A stretch of 64,000 bases of DNA from Caldisericia bacterium (GCA_017999835.1 JAGNLA010000008.1:1-64000), one strand, 5' to 3'. Shown: positions 42,440 through 51,773, counted from the first letter of the stretch. The notes: generated from the sequence alone by a model not told the origin. Numbers and translations are program-made.

Positions 42440-43229
42440 TCTTGCCCGATATGAGATAAGGCTCAAAAGAAATCTCGGCCAGAACTTCCTTCACGACAAA
42501 AAAGTACTCGACCGCATCGTGCTTGAAACTGGCCTCGACTCAACAGACTGGGTGCTTGAAATCGGTGCAGGAGTCGGTTGCCTGACAACCATACTCGCAC
42601 AGGTTTGCCACGAGGTCACAGCCGTTGAAATTGACACCAATCTGAGAGCCCTGCTCCAGAAAAATACTGAATTGTTAAAAAATGTCAGGCTGCTTTTTAC
42701 CGACATCAGAGAACACAACATTGGTTCATCAAAACCAACCAAGGTTTATGGCAACCTTCCATACTATTGCGCCTCTGCGATCATCAGGCAATGGGCTGAG
42801 CAGGCGCCAAACGCTCCTGCATATTTTATGCTTCCGTCGGAGATAATGGATCACGTTGAGGCAGCCCCGGGAACAAAGAATTACACCGCTTTCTCAGTCT
42901 ATGCCCAATATGCTTTCACAGCCAGAAAGCTTTTTGAGGTTCACCCTTCATCATTCTACCCAAAACCAGATGTCGGGTCTGATTTTGCCGAGTTTTCGAC
43001 AGGCAAAACCCCGAGGATGTCGCCTGAAAAGGAAAACCATTTTATCAAAGTTGTTGAGGGAGCTTTCTACAACAGAAGAAAAACTCTTTCGAATTCACTG
43101 GTCGAGGCAGGGTTCGACTCTGACGAAGTCAATTCAGCGTTGGTGTTCCTTGGTTTGGACAAAAACATTCGCGGAGAGGTTTTGGGACTAGAGGAGTTCA
43201 AACGCCTTGCAGGCTTCATTCCGATGTAG
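42405..43229 (+). CDS. ksgA: 16S rRNA dimethyladenosine transferase KsgA
   Basis: Dimethylates the two adjacent adenines near the 16S 3' end. 274 residues from ATG 42405, inside the end of the yabE-like gene. Landmarks: RLKRNLGQNFLHDKKVLDRIV, SAM loop VLEIGAGVGCLTTILA, the catalytic motif GNLPYYCASAII (family NLPY) and SFYPKPDVGSDF. An upstream start at 42342 is open but lies deeper in the neighbouring gene. It overlaps ispE by 23 bases. Confidence 0.93.
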   Translation: MYLNGLKGLKDDLARYEIRLKRNLGQNFLHDKKVLDRIVLETGLDSTDWVLEIGAGVGCLTTILAQVCHEVTAVEIDTNLRALLQKNTELLKNVRLLFTDIREHNIGSSKPTKVYGNLPYYCASAIIRQWAEQAPNAPAYFMLPSEIMDHVEAAPGTKNYTAFSVYAQYAFTARKLFEVHPSSFYPKPDVGSDFAEFSTGKTPRMSPEKENHFIKVVEGAFYNRRKTLSNSLVEAGFDSDEVNSALVFLGLDKNIRGEVLGLEEFKRLAGFIPM

Positions 43230-44010
43230 CGCAAAAATCAACTGGGATCTCTACATCACAGGCTTGCTCGAAAACGGTTTCCACGCCCTGGATTCAATAG
43301 TTGCACCAATAGATTTGTTCGACGACATCGATATATGCATCTCTAATGGATCAGGAATTGAAGTTTTGTGCGATATTTCTCCAGGTCAAAACAATCTCGC
43401 CTGGAAAGCGGCAGACAGATTCCTAAACCATGTTGGCCGCAACCATAAAATTGTGATCAAGATCACAAAGGGGATCCCTTCTGGCGCAGGTTTGGGCGGC
43501 GGATCATCCGACGCTGCATGCGTTATTAAAAGCTTGAACGAGATGTTAAACTGCAAACTTGATAGAGAAAAACTCAAAAATATAGCCGAGACAATCGGTT
43601 CAGACGTGCCATGCTTCATTCATGATGGTTGGCGTAGAATGACTGGAAGGGGAGAAATAGTTGAGGACTTTACAGCTCCCAATAAACATATTGCGTTAGC
43701 AATACCAGATAAGCCAGTTTCTACCGCACTGTCCTACAAAAAGTTCGATGAAAACCCGGAATTTTTAAAACCAAGAAAAGACAGGTTGGAAAATCCGTTT
43801 AACGCTCTGGAAGAGGCCTCCATATCAATCGTACCAGAAATAAAAGAAGTTCTTGAGTTGCTTTCATCGACTGGTGCAAAACCATGTCGTATGACCGGCT
43901 CAGGATCCGCATGTTTTGGTGTTTATGAAACAAAAAAACAGGCCGACACGGCCTGTCTCCAGATGCAATCATCAAAACTCAAAGTTTTCAGTCTCAGTGC
44001 GGGCTTTTAA
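43207..44010 (+). CDS. ispE: 4-diphosphocytidyl-2-C-methyl-D-erythritol kinase
   Basis: GHMP kinase of the MEP isoprenoid pathway, 267 residues. The N-terminus CSAKINWDLYITGLLENGFHALDSIV is the IspE signature. The ATP loop is KGIPSGAGLGGGSSDAAC, and the C-terminal motif is KPCRMTGSGSACFGVY. The start is TTG 43207, overlapping ksgA by 23 bases. The order yabE-ksgA-ispE resembles Bacillus and Clostridium. Its 3' end overlaps the convergent PATAN-like gene by 17 bases. Confidence 0.93.
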   Translation: MQASFRCSAKINWDLYITGLLENGFHALDSIVAPIDLFDDIDICISNGSGIEVLCDISPGQNNLAWKAADRFLNHVGRNHKIVIKITKGIPSGAGLGGGSSDAACVIKSLNEMLNCKLDREKLKNIAETIGSDVPCFIHDGWRRMTGRGEIVEDFTAPNKHIALAIPDKPVSTALSYKKFDENPEFLKPRKDRLENPFNALEEASISIVPEIKEVLELLSSTGAKPCRMTGSGSACFGVYETKKQADTACLQMQSSKLKVFSLSAGF

Positions 44011-44890
44011 ACCTTGCTATCTCTTTGCTCATTTTTTCTGTCAACAATCGTAATGTTCGTCTTGGAAAATTTATTGTCAGAGCGTTTTCAAGATTTGTAC
44101 ACAGTGCTTCGATACTCTGCATATCGTTGCCCGCCTCGGCAAGGGCATTGTCAAAATCAATACTTTTTGCTTTGAGTTCTTCCCTGGCAATTTGTGTGAG
44201 AGACTCCTTAAGCATGTTGATTGACTTTATCTTTGGAAAGCTGATTCCAAACTCAAGTGTGGCTAGCGACGAGAATAGGTTTTCAGGTGTTTCGTAGATA
44301 TCCAATGAACATGTTGGTTCACCCATCAAGGCCATGGCCTTGGCCATGTCCTGGGTCACAGGAGCTTCATTAATCGGGAACCTGTCACTTATTTCTCCAA
44401 AACTGCAGTCAAGCAGCATGCCATGGTGAACAAACAACAAAACACTGTCAGACCAAGTATTTATGAATATACAACCTGAAAATTCCTCCTCCACCATTCG
44501 GTTGAAAAGCTCATCCACAATGAGCATCCTTGGAGAGAAATTTCTAAAAACAGGGTACTGGGATAGCAAACCAGAAAAACATGCCAGAACATCCTGATGC
44601 ATCGATCGGATTTTGTAGATGTCGCCTGACACCTGCGCCTGATCCTTTTCCGCCATTTCTACGGCATCTTTGCCAAAATAAAGATGGTTTGTTGATTGAT
44701 AGGTTATTATCAACGGTCTTCCTCGATACACCAAAGAGCCAAATCTTGATGTTGGAAAAGTTGCCTCGAGAATGCCTGAAAACATCTGAGTTCTTACCGT
44801 ATAAAGCGCATCTTTGGGGTCACTGGCATATTCCGTTCCAAGAGATTTTGGTTGAGAGCCTTGCGGAAAGTTCAGGTATATGTCAATCAT
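43994..44890 (-). CDS. PATAN (DUF4388)-like effector protein, unknown function
   Basis: 298 residues from ATG 44890 (GGGGG upstream); GTG four codons earlier is possible. The central part (about 130-185: EEEFSGCIFINTWSDSVLLFVHHGMLLDCSFG) has the alternating strand pattern and 'G-hLhDCSFG' ending of DUF4388/PATAN domains, which act with response regulators in gliding and twitching systems. The rest is helical and unassigned. It follows a CheY-like gene with an 8-base overlap, so the two are surely co-expressed. It could be the output of that receiver. Confidence 0.5.
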   Translation of the reverse strand: MIDIYLNFPQGSQPKSLGTEYASDPKDALYTVRTQMFSGILEATFPTSRFGSLVYRGRPLIITYQSTNHLYFGKDAVEMAEKDQAQVSGDIYKIRSMHQDVLACFSGLLSQYPVFRNFSPRMLIVDELFNRMVEEEFSGCIFINTWSDSVLLFVHHGMLLDCSFGEISDRFPINEAPVTQDMAKAMALMGEPTCSLDIYETPENLFSSLATLEFGISFPKIKSINMLKESLTQIAREELKAKSIDFDNALAEAGNDMQSIEALCTNLENALTINFPRRTLRLLTEKMSKEIARFKSPH

Positions 44891-45272
44891 TGTTTCCCCC
44901 ACGCAGATTTTCTTTCACCACTTCAAGAAGTCTCTTTGGTGCAAATGGCCTGTTAAGGTAGGCTTCAACACCAAACGATTTGGTGATCAGCTTTGTGATT
45001 CCCTGCTGAGGAGAGCAGACGACAACAATTGGAATTTTCGATGTGTTCAAGTTTGTTCTGAGCCTGTTGATGACCTCGAAACCATCCGTCTCTGGAAGGA
45101 CAAGATCCAAAATTAAAAGAGACGGGGTTCCAAGTTCAAGCTTCTTGAAGACCTCATCGCCTGTCATACATGACAGGATAACAAAACCTTCGGCATAGAG
45201 TGGCTCAAGAGCTGCAAAGACCGCCTTTTTGGCTTCATTGTTTTCTTGAGCTACAATAATCAGCTTGCCCAT
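44883..45272 (-). CDS. CheY-like receiver protein (atypical)
   Basis: 129 residues, one receiver domain only. The phospho-acceptor-type Asp is present in LLILDLVLPETDGFEV and the switch Ser in VVVCSPQQG. However, the first acidic pocket is reduced (IVAQENNEAKK instead of D-D/E) and the conserved Lys near the C-terminus is Arg (EAYLNRPFAP, family YLTKPF). It may therefore phosphorylate poorly or work unphosphorylated. It lies between secF and the PATAN-like gene on the same strand. Confidence 0.85.
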   Translation of the reverse strand: MGKLIIVAQENNEAKKAVFAALEPLYAEGFVILSCMTGDEVFKKLELGTPSLLILDLVLPETDGFEVINRLRTNLNTSKIPIVVVCSPQQGITKLITKSFGVEAYLNRPFAPKRLLEVVKENLRGGNND

Positions 45273-45318
45273 TCGAAACCTCCGTCTCGTTTGAGTAGTT
45301 TTTTATGCTTTTACTGTA

Positions 45319-46731
45319 CTATCTTCTTCTCTTTGATGAGCCTTTCCTCTTTGATGGAGGTGGACCCTTGCGGTACGACTGTATGTCAGAAGCTGATGCG
45401 TTCTGGTTTGGCTGGATTGTAGTCGAAATAGATGCGGTTGAGGTTGCAGTGGCGACAAGAATCGGGGCTTCGGTTTTCTTTCCAGACTTGAGCTCTGCGT
45501 TCTTCCAGATAACAAGAAGTGGAGCAGCGATATAGATTGATGACCATGTACCAGCAAGTAAGCCGACAAAGAAAATGAGCGTGAAGTCGAGAATTGAACT
45601 GCCACCAAAAATCAACAGAATGATAATGCCGATAAGCGTGGTTGTACCAGTGTTGATTGACCTGATGTATGTTTCGGTGATTGATTCGTTTATCATTGCT
45701 GCGTATGTCATCTTGCCAACATAGTATCTGGAGTTTTCTCTGACTCTGTCCATGATTACGACAGTGTCTTGCACGTCATAGGAGATAATAGCCAGCAAGG
45801 CAGCGACAGCCGGTGAGTTGATTTCGACGTTTGTGATTGCCAGCACACCAAAAACAAGGAGTGCGTCGTGGATAAGGCATACGATTGCTGAAACGGCAGC
45901 TCTTGGCTGGAATCTGAACGAGATGTAGATGAAGATGATGCCAAGTGCAACAAGAAGAGCAAGAACCATTTTGTTCTTGAGTTCCTGACCAACAACTGGG
46001 CCAATGGTGTCAACACTAAATTTGTTTTTGTCGATTTCGCCGAAGTTTTCCTTCTTTGAAAGATCGGCAAGCACTGCCTGTCTTTTTGCTTCAGAGGCTT
46101 CCTGGGTGCGGACGAGGATTGCATTTGCCCATGTCTTGCCCGATTCAGCTTCAGCAACATTTCTCTGAACCTGGAGAGTATTGATTGGAACACCATTCTG
46201 GGCAAAGATTATTCTTACTTTTTCGAGAACCTTTTCGTCGCTCATTGGTTCGCCATTGTCTTTGAAGTTATCTTTGAAGGCGATATTCATGATGGTTCCA
46301 CCGGTGAAGTCAAGACCCCAGTTGAACGGCTGACCCGGGATTTTTATTGTTGAGTTGGATGAGTTGTCAACTGGACCAAACTTTTCCTGGAGCGAAGCAG
46401 TAATTTTTGCTGCTGCGTCAGATGAGATTTCGTTTGCCTGAATGTTGACTCTCTGGTTTGCCTTGAAATCGCCTGTTGCATCCAAAACATTTACATTGAT
46501 GTTGTCAAGCTTGTTTGCAAGGGCAATTTGGGAAGCTTCTGAGATAATCTTACTTGCTTCCTCTTTGGCCGGTTCTTTGAAGATAATCTTGAGTTCGCTA
46601 GCAGATGATCCTGATGCAATCCAACGAATTCCGACAATAAGTGTTGAAAGGACGATGATCGCCACAAAAGCGAGGACGAGCCATCTCAGCTTGCCGATGA
46701 TATCCCATTTTCTTGGATTCCAGATAATCAT
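45319..46731 (-). CDS. secF: protein-export membrane protein SecF
   Basis: 470 residues. Six transmembrane helices and one large extracytoplasmic domain. It drives late steps of Sec translocation with SecD. Landmarks: FNWGLDFTGGTIMNI, IGPVVGQELKNKMVLALL, SYDVQDTVVIMDRVRENSR and SINTGTTTLIGI. The first extracytoplasmic region (about 45-130) is longer than usual, with an extra SecD-like segment. The C-terminus is a long, Ser/Thr-rich, strongly basic tail (KGPPPSKRKGSSKRRR). ATG overlaps the secD stop with ATGA. Confidence 0.93.
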   Translation of the reverse strand: MIIWNPRKWDIIGKLRWLVLAFVAIIVLSTLIVGIRWIASGSSASELKIIFKEPAKEEASKIISEASQIALANKLDNINVNVLDATGDFKANQRVNIQANEISSDAAAKITASLQEKFGPVDNSSNSTIKIPGQPFNWGLDFTGGTIMNIAFKDNFKDNGEPMSDEKVLEKVRIIFAQNGVPINTLQVQRNVAEAESGKTWANAILVRTQEASEAKRQAVLADLSKKENFGEIDKNKFSVDTIGPVVGQELKNKMVLALLVALGIIFIYISFRFQPRAAVSAIVCLIHDALLVFGVLAITNVEINSPAVAALLAIISYDVQDTVVIMDRVRENSRYYVGKMTYAAMINESITETYIRSINTGTTTLIGIIILLIFGGSSILDFTLIFFVGLLAGTWSSIYIAAPLLVIWKNAELKSGKKTEAPILVATATSTASISTTIQPNQNASASDIQSYRKGPPPSKRKGSSKRRR

Positions 46732-48086
46732 TTTGCACCTCCACCAATTGATGATGAACCAAACATGAAGGCATAGAATGCTGAACCTGGTTCTGGATTA
46801 ACAAACTTTACGAGCATGTCCATGATGAACCTGGTTACAAATACTGCCGTGAAGAATGAGGCCACAATGCCAAGGATAAGCGTTACTGCGAAACCTTTTA
46901 CTGCTCCTGTGCCCATGAAGTAGAGAACCACACCACCAATGAGAGTGGCAAGGTTGGAGTCGATAACTGTTCTGAGAGCTTTGGAGAAACCATTTGCTGT
47001 TGAGGTGGCTTCTGTCTTGCCATCCCTAAGTTCTTCCTTGATTCTTTCAAAGATAAGAACGTTGGAGTCTACGGCAGATCCCAAGGATAAGATTGCACCT
47101 GCGATTGCCGGCAGTGAGAATACTGCTCCGACGAGCAACAGGAATGCCATGTAAACACAAACAAAAATGGCAAGGCAAACTATAGAAATGAGACCAAGTC
47201 CACGATAGATGGCAAACATCCAGACAGCTACGAATGCAACTGCAAGGATGGCTGCAAGCTGAACGTTAGAAACCGTATCCTGACCGAGTGTTGCACCGAC
47301 GACTTTGAGTTCTGCCGGGTTCGGGTCAAGTTTGATTGGGAGCGCGCCGCCGTTGATGAGAAGGGCGTTTGTTGTTGCCCATTCTCTCTGGGCTGCTGGA
47401 TCGTCTGACTGGCCACCGCTTGTGATGATACCTTTGCCGTCAGTGATTGCGTTTTCGACGTTCGGGTTCATGATCATCTTTTCATCAAGGTAGATGGCTA
47501 TCGGATCATGGTTCTTTGCTGCTTCTTCTGTTGCATTCTTGAACTTTACAGCACCTTCGTCTTTGAGTTCAAACTGTATGTGCCATTCGCTGCCAATTCC
47601 ACTTGAAGAAGCGCCATAAACGGCAGTTGCTGACTTAAGATCACTGCCAGAAACAACGACATTACCGTTCTTGTCCTTGAATTGCAGGAGAGCTGTCTTT
47701 CCGACAATGGCAAGAGCCTGGTCAACATCCTGGTAACCAGGGATGTCAACGATGATTCTCTTGAGATTGCCCTGACGCTGGATGACTGTTTCAGAGACGC
47801 CAAGTTGGTTTACACGGTTCTCAAGAACATTGATAGTGCTTTCAATTGATTCGTCAGTTACCGGGGCTTCTTTCGTATCCACGGCATCCAAAACAATGTG
47901 AACACCACCACGGAGATCGAGACCCAGCCTGTACGGGAACATAGGTTCGTCTATCTCTTTGGACATGTTGTTCTTGTCCATGACTGTCCTGGTCGTTGTC
48001 AAAGTTGACGGGAAAAACGCAATGAGCACCGAGACAAAGACAATCAGAACGATAAAGACTAATTTAGTAATATCGTTTCCTTTCAT
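46728..48086 (-). CDS. secD: protein-export membrane protein SecD
   Basis: 452 residues. Landmarks: PYRLGLDLRGGVHIVLDA, VIQRQGNLKRIIVDIPGYQDVDQA, ATLGQDTVSNVQLAAILA and AVDSNVLIFERIKEELRDGKT, with SNLATLIGGVVLYFMGTGAVKGFAVTL. The proton-path Asp is in the LGSAVDSNV segment. It starts with ATG behind AAGGTGTGGA and follows a consensus promoter, giving a leader of about 30 bases. It forms an operon with secF and perhaps with the receiver and PATAN-like genes. Confidence 0.95.
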   Translation of the reverse strand: MKGNDITKLVFIVLIVFVSVLIAFFPSTLTTTRTVMDKNNMSKEIDEPMFPYRLGLDLRGGVHIVLDAVDTKEAPVTDESIESTINVLENRVNQLGVSETVIQRQGNLKRIIVDIPGYQDVDQALAIVGKTALLQFKDKNGNVVVSGSDLKSATAVYGASSSGIGSEWHIQFELKDEGAVKFKNATEEAAKNHDPIAIYLDEKMIMNPNVENAITDGKGIITSGGQSDDPAAQREWATTNALLINGGALPIKLDPNPAELKVVGATLGQDTVSNVQLAAILAVAFVAVWMFAIYRGLGLISIVCLAIFVCVYMAFLLLVGAVFSLPAIAGAILSLGSAVDSNVLIFERIKEELRDGKTEATSTANGFSKALRTVIDSNLATLIGGVVLYFMGTGAVKGFAVTLILGIVASFFTAVFVTRFIMDMLVKFVNPEPGSAFYAFMFGSSSIGGGAK

Positions 48087-48122
48087 TCCACACCTTCCAA
48101 ATTGATTAAAAACAACTTACAG

Positions 48123-48152
48123 ATTATATTAACAGATACCAATCCTTGTCAA
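48123..48152 (-). promoter_or_regulatory. secDF promoter
   Basis: Minus strand: TTGACA (48147-48152), an 18-base spacer and a perfect TATAAT (48123-48128). It leaves a leader of about 30 bases with a ribosome site. Confidence 0.75.
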
Positions 48153-48211
48153 CAAACAATTCCCTTTGGGATTCACATTTTTTTCTTTGGCGTCAAGTTC
48201 GAGTTTTTTCC

Positions 48212-48239
48212 TTGACTGACACTACCATACACCTAAAAT
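48212..48239 (+). promoter_or_regulatory. racemase-rpmA-obgE operon promoter
   Basis: TTGACT (48212-48217), a 16-base spacer and TAAAAT (48234-48239). The ATG at 48254 follows 14 bases later with no good ribosome site, so the leader is about 7-8 bases. Confidence 0.6.
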
Positions 48240-48253
48240 TGATCTTTTGTAAG

Positions 48254-49330
48254 ATGCACGCTTGGACTCCTCATGTCACAATCAACCTGGGGGCCATAAG
48301 GCATAATGCTTGCAAGGCATTGCATTTGTGCCCTTTTGGCTCGAGAGTTTGGTTTGTTACTAAAGTTGCGGCTGGCGATGAGAAGATCGCCGGGTGTCTG
48401 CTTAAATGCGGTGGTTTCGGGCTTGCCGACTCACGGCTTGAAAATCTGGCAGGAATCAAAAAAACCAACCCAAATACTCACACAATGCTCATCCGTCCAG
48501 CAGGATTGGAGAGAGCAGAAGAGACCGTTGATTTGTGTGATGTATCACTGGAATCAGCAATAGAAAACATTGCTGCTCTCGGAAATTCAGCCTGTAAAAA
48601 AGGCAAGATCCACAACATTATTGTTATGGTCGAAATCGGCGACCTCCGCGAGGGAGTGCCGGAAGACCAAGCCATCAAGCTTGTCAGGGACGCATCAAAG
48701 GTTTCGGGTATCAACATTGAAGGCATCGGCTCAACTCTCACCTGTTTTGCAGGTGTAGTCCCCGATCACTCTCACCTGGACAAGATGATTACATTAAGGT
48801 CAAGAATTGAATCCGAAACAGGTATAAGCCTGAAATGGATTTCCTCAGGTGCCACAAACACTCTCCCCATGGCACTTAATGACACACTTCCAAGCCAAAT
48901 CAACGACCACAGAATAGGTGAAGGAATAATACTAGGAACAGATGTCACTGACCGTGGAGTTCTCAAAGGCTTCAGGTCTGATGCGTTCATTCTCACCGGT
49001 GAGGTCATAGAGGTTTACACCAAGCCAACCGTCCCAACCGGAAGAGTTGCGCAAAATGTCTCAGGTCACGTCCAACACTTCGAGGATCATGGCAATCGTA
49101 AAAGAGCATTGTTAAACTTCGGAATGGCCGATGTGGAACCAACGCTCCTGACTTCGTTAAGCAAAGGAGTTCAGGTTCTTGGCAGCACGTCAGACCACAC
49201 CATCCTAGACGTTGAGGATTCTTCCGAACAGATAAAAGTTGGTTCAAAAATAGATTTCTTGCCGGGTTACGGTGCGCTTGTGCGCATCATGAGCTCAAAA
49301 TATATCTCAAAAGTGTACAAGGAGGATTGA
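48254..49330 (+). CDS. alanine/ornithine racemase-family PLP protein
   Basis: 358 residues, fold-type III PLP enzyme. The N-terminus [18 protein letters not shown] and the PLP-lysine strand [15 protein letters not shown] match the 'predicted amino-acid racemase' group (ornithine racemase Orr / YhfX-like) better than classical Alr. Later [30 protein letters not shown] and GEGIILGTD are also typical of that group. The open frame extends to 48146, but the promoter and family start place the ATG at 48254. It may be co-transcribed with rpmA and obgE. Confidence 0.82.
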   Translation: MHAWTPHVTINLGAIRHNACKALHLCPFGSRVWFVTKVAAGDEKIAGCLLKCGGFGLADSRLENLAGIKKTNPNTHTMLIRPAGLERAEETVDLCDVSLESAIENIAALGNSACKKGKIHNIIVMVEIGDLREGVPEDQAIKLVRDASKVSGINIEGIGSTLTCFAGVVPDHSHLDKMITLRSRIESETGISLKWISSGATNTLPMALNDTLPSQINDHRIGEGIILGTDVTDRGVLKGFRSDAFILTGEVIEVYTKPTVPTGRVAQNVSGHVQHFEDHGNRKRALLNFGMADVEPTLLTSLSKGVQVLGSTSDHTILDVEDSSEQIKVGSKIDFLPGYGALVRIMSSKYISKVYKED

Positions 49331-49331
49331 C

Positions 49332-49589
49332 ATGGCACATAAAAAAGCAGGCGGTTCCGCAACAAACGGCAGGGACAGCAATCCAAAGTATCTGGGCGTT
49401 AAGGTCGCAGATGGTCAGTGCATTGACGCTGGCGGAATCATCGTCAGACAGCGCGGCACAAGGATTTATCCTGGCATCGGCGCCGATCTTGGCAGAGACC
49501 ACACAATCTACGCAACCGTTCCTGGCATTGTCCGTTTCAGAAGATTCGGAAAGACAGGAAAAAAGGTTGACATCGACCCAATCCAGTAA
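49332..49589 (+). CDS. rpmA: ribosomal protein bL27
   Basis: 85 residues. [24 protein letters not shown] is the L27 N-terminus, without the cleaved extension found in Firmicutes. [15 protein letters not shown] follows. AAGGAGGATTGAC precedes ATG, overlapping the racemase stop region by spacing only. The usual partner gene rplU (bL21) is absent just upstream, where the racemase lies instead. obgE follows, which is the usual downstream neighbour. Confidence 0.97.
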   Translation: MAHKKAGGSATNGRDSNPKYLGVKVADGQCIDAGGIIVRQRGTRIYPGIGADLGRDHTIYATVPGIVRFRRFGKTGKKVDIDPIQ

Positions 49590-49593
49590 CTAG

Positions 49594-50844
49594 ATGTTTG
49601 TAGACAAGGCGACCACATTCGTCCAAGCCGGCAAGGGTGGCGACGGTGTCGTCACGTTCAGGCATGAAAAATACGTCCCCAGAGGCGGGCCTTCAGGTGG
49701 AAACGGAGGCCGTGGAGGGGACGTTTATCTTTTGGCAGACCCTGAGCTAAACGACCTGTACTGGCTTTCCGAACATCCAGTCCAGAAAGCCGTGGACGGC
49801 AAAAACGGTCAAAACAACAATAAAACTGGCGTTTCAGGCAAAGACCTCATGGTTAGAGTACCCGTAGGGGTCAGTGTTTACTATGGAGACGACATGCAGT
49901 TCATGGCCGACCTGGTTGAACCAGGGCAGGAATTGCTTGTTGCCAGAGGTGGTAGAGGTGGCGTAGGCAACGCTTGCTTTGCAAACGCAAGAAGACAGAC
50001 CCCCCATATTGCAACCGGCGGAGAACCAGGTGAAGAAGCCACCATCACCATCGAGCTCAAGCTTTTGGCAGACGTTGGACTGGTAGGATTTCCAAACGCT
50101 GGCAAATCAACACTTATCACCAAGGTTTCCAATGCGAATGCCAAGATTGGTCATTACGCCTTTACAACGCTCCAACCTCAACTTGGCGTAGTCCAGACAG
50201 CCAATTTTTCAAGATTTACAATGGCTGACATTCCAGGACTCATCGAAGGCGCGCACGAAGGCAAGGGTTTGGGATTTGAGTTCCTCAGGCACGTTGAACG
50301 CTGCAGGGTACTGCTCTACGTCATCGACTTGACTGAAGACGATCCGGTTTCGACACTCAAAACACTTTGGAACGAAATCAAGCTTTGGGACGAAGAAACT
50401 TTCGAAAAACCAGCATTCATTGTTGGCAACAAGGCAGACCTCTGGGACGCAAACGATCATGATGGACTTGAAGAGTTTGCCAAAACCAGAAACATTCCGT
50501 ACATGCGAATCTCAGCTCTCGAAAAAACCGGTGTTCCAGAACTTGTCGATCACCTTTGGGAACTGGTAAAAACCGTACCAAAGCAAGAAACTAGGGTCGC
50601 CCAGGAAATCAGACTCATCGACAAGTCTGACGAAGTCACAATCGACAAATTTGAAAATGACTGGGTAGTCAAACATCAAAGACTCGAAAGAATCGTTGCA
50701 AAAACCGATTACGAATCCGTTGACGGCAAAGCGTTCATCGAACGCCAGATCCGAAGGCTTGAAATCGAAAAAAGATTGCGCAAAATGGGAGCTGTGGACG
50801 GAGATATGGTTGTAATCGGCAAGATGAGGTTCATGCTTGAGTAG
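49594..50844 (+). CDS. obgE: GTPase ObgE/CgtA
   Basis: 416 residues. An N-terminal glycine-rich Obg domain (TFVQAGKGGDGVVTFRHEKYVPRGGPSGGNGGRGGDVYL), then the GTPase domain with G1 GFPNAGKSTLI, G3 DIPGLIEGAHEGKGLG, G4 NKAD and G5 SALEKTG. A C-terminal OCT domain ends in GDMVVIGKMRFMLE. Acts in 50S assembly. ATG is 4 bases after the rpmA stop and lacks a clear ribosome site, so translation may be coupled. Confidence 0.96.
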   Translation: MFVDKATTFVQAGKGGDGVVTFRHEKYVPRGGPSGGNGGRGGDVYLLADPELNDLYWLSEHPVQKAVDGKNGQNNNKTGVSGKDLMVRVPVGVSVYYGDDMQFMADLVEPGQELLVARGGRGGVGNACFANARRQTPHIATGGEPGEEATITIELKLLADVGLVGFPNAGKSTLITKVSNANAKIGHYAFTTLQPQLGVVQTANFSRFTMADIPGLIEGAHEGKGLGFEFLRHVERCRVLLYVIDLTEDDPVSTLKTLWNEIKLWDEETFEKPAFIVGNKADLWDANDHDGLEEFAKTRNIPYMRISALEKTGVPELVDHLWELVKTVPKQETRVAQEIRLIDKSDEVTIDKFENDWVVKHQRLERIVAKTDYESVDGKAFIERQIRRLEIEKRLRKMGAVDGDMVVIGKMRFMLE

Positions 50845-51451
50845 AATCGGTTTGCTGGGGGGTTCGTTCTCCCCGCCTACCAACGCACACCTCTCCATAG
50901 CCTGCTTTGCCAAATCACAGTTTCAGCTTGATTTTGTTCTGCTTGTGCCATGCTCTGTGCCAACCATTGGCAAACTTGAAGCGCCTGTCGCAGCCCATCA
51001 CAGATTCAACATGTGTATGATGGCAAGTTCAGGCATTGACTGGCTCAAGGTTGCTGACATCGAATTAAAGCCAGAGCCTGTCTATTCCTACCAGACACTT
51101 GAACAACTTACGCAAATACACCATGGCTCAAACTTTTTTTTCATCGGTGGCTCCGATACACTTTCAAAAATTGACCAATGGCGGGAACCAAAAAAACTCG
51201 CAAGTTTGACAGATTTTGTCATTGTGCCAAGAAACGGTGACGTTCAAAGCACTATCGATGTTTTGAAAAGTACAGGAAAATCAGAAAGCGGCATAAATAT
51301 TCTTGATTTTCCCAGAAATGACATATCATCAACTATAATAAGGAAACGCATCAGGGCTGGCCAGCCATGTGATTTCATGCTGGCAAAGTCAGTGATAGAC
51401 TACATAAGAAACAATGACCTTTTCAAGGAGGCAGAAACTGGAACCGATTGA
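50837..51451 (+). CDS. nadD: nicotinate-mononucleotide adenylyltransferase
   Basis: 204 residues. Joins ATP and nicotinate mononucleotide in NAD synthesis. The nucleotidyltransferase loop RIGLLGGSFSPPTNAHLSIA uses the T-x-x-H form of the (H/T)xxH motif. The second motif is ISSTIIRKRIRAGQP, and FFIGGSDTLSKIDQWREP is the typical middle segment. The start is TTG 50837 inside the obgE end (8-base overlap), with GAGG upstream. The neighbour rsfS follows as in many bacteria. Confidence 0.92.
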   Translation: MSRIGLLGGSFSPPTNAHLSIACFAKSQFQLDFVLLVPCSVPTIGKLEAPVAAHHRFNMCMMASSGIDWLKVADIELKPEPVYSYQTLEQLTQIHHGSNFFFIGGSDTLSKIDQWREPKKLASLTDFVIVPRNGDVQSTIDVLKSTGKSESGINILDFPRNDISSTIIRKRIRAGQPCDFMLAKSVIDYIRNNDLFKEAETGTD

Positions 51452-51773
51452 ACTAGCAAATAACATCGTAAAGGAACTTGAAGACCTTAAGGCTGAAGAA
51501 ATCAAGCTTGTGGACGTGACCGGCAAGACTCCGTTGTGTGACTTCATGGTCATCGCAACCGTACTCTCCCCGCCACAAACACAGGCGATATCAGACAGGC
51601 TTATGCAGATAACAAAAAACAGGAACGTGGTCGTCAGAAAAGTCGAAGGCAGTCCAAGATCAAGATGGGTGCTTGTCGATTTTGGCGACGTCATTGTCCA
51701 CCTGTTTGGCAAAGAGGAAAGACTATACTATAATCTGGAGGATTTATGGGAAAAGTATTCAAGACCAGCCTAA
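51438..51773 (+). CDS. rsfS: ribosomal silencing factor RsfS (probable CTG start)
   Basis: About 111 residues. RsfS binds uL14 and blocks subunit joining. KAEEIKLVDVTGKTPLCDFMVIATVLSPPQTQAISDRL and GSPRSRWVLVDFGDVIVHLFGKEERLYYNLEDLW are clear family segments. The frame is open from ATG 51414, but the strong ribosome site AAGGAGG (51424-51430) points to the CTG at 51438, which gives the family-like N-terminus (M)EPIELANNIVKELED. A CTG start is rare. It overlaps nadD and, at the 3' end, the next lipoprotein gene by 28 bases. Confidence 0.9.
   Translation: MEPIELANNIVKELEDLKAEEIKLVDVTGKTPLCDFMVIATVLSPPQTQAISDRLMQITKNRNVVVRKVEGSPRSRWVLVDFGDVIVHLFGKEERLYYNLEDLWEKYSRPA

Noticed and set aside
50837-51451. 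NadD with a missing first His as an inactive enzyme
   Set aside because: The nucleotidyltransferase motif is (H/T)xxH; Thr at this place is allowed and the ISSTxIR motif is intact.
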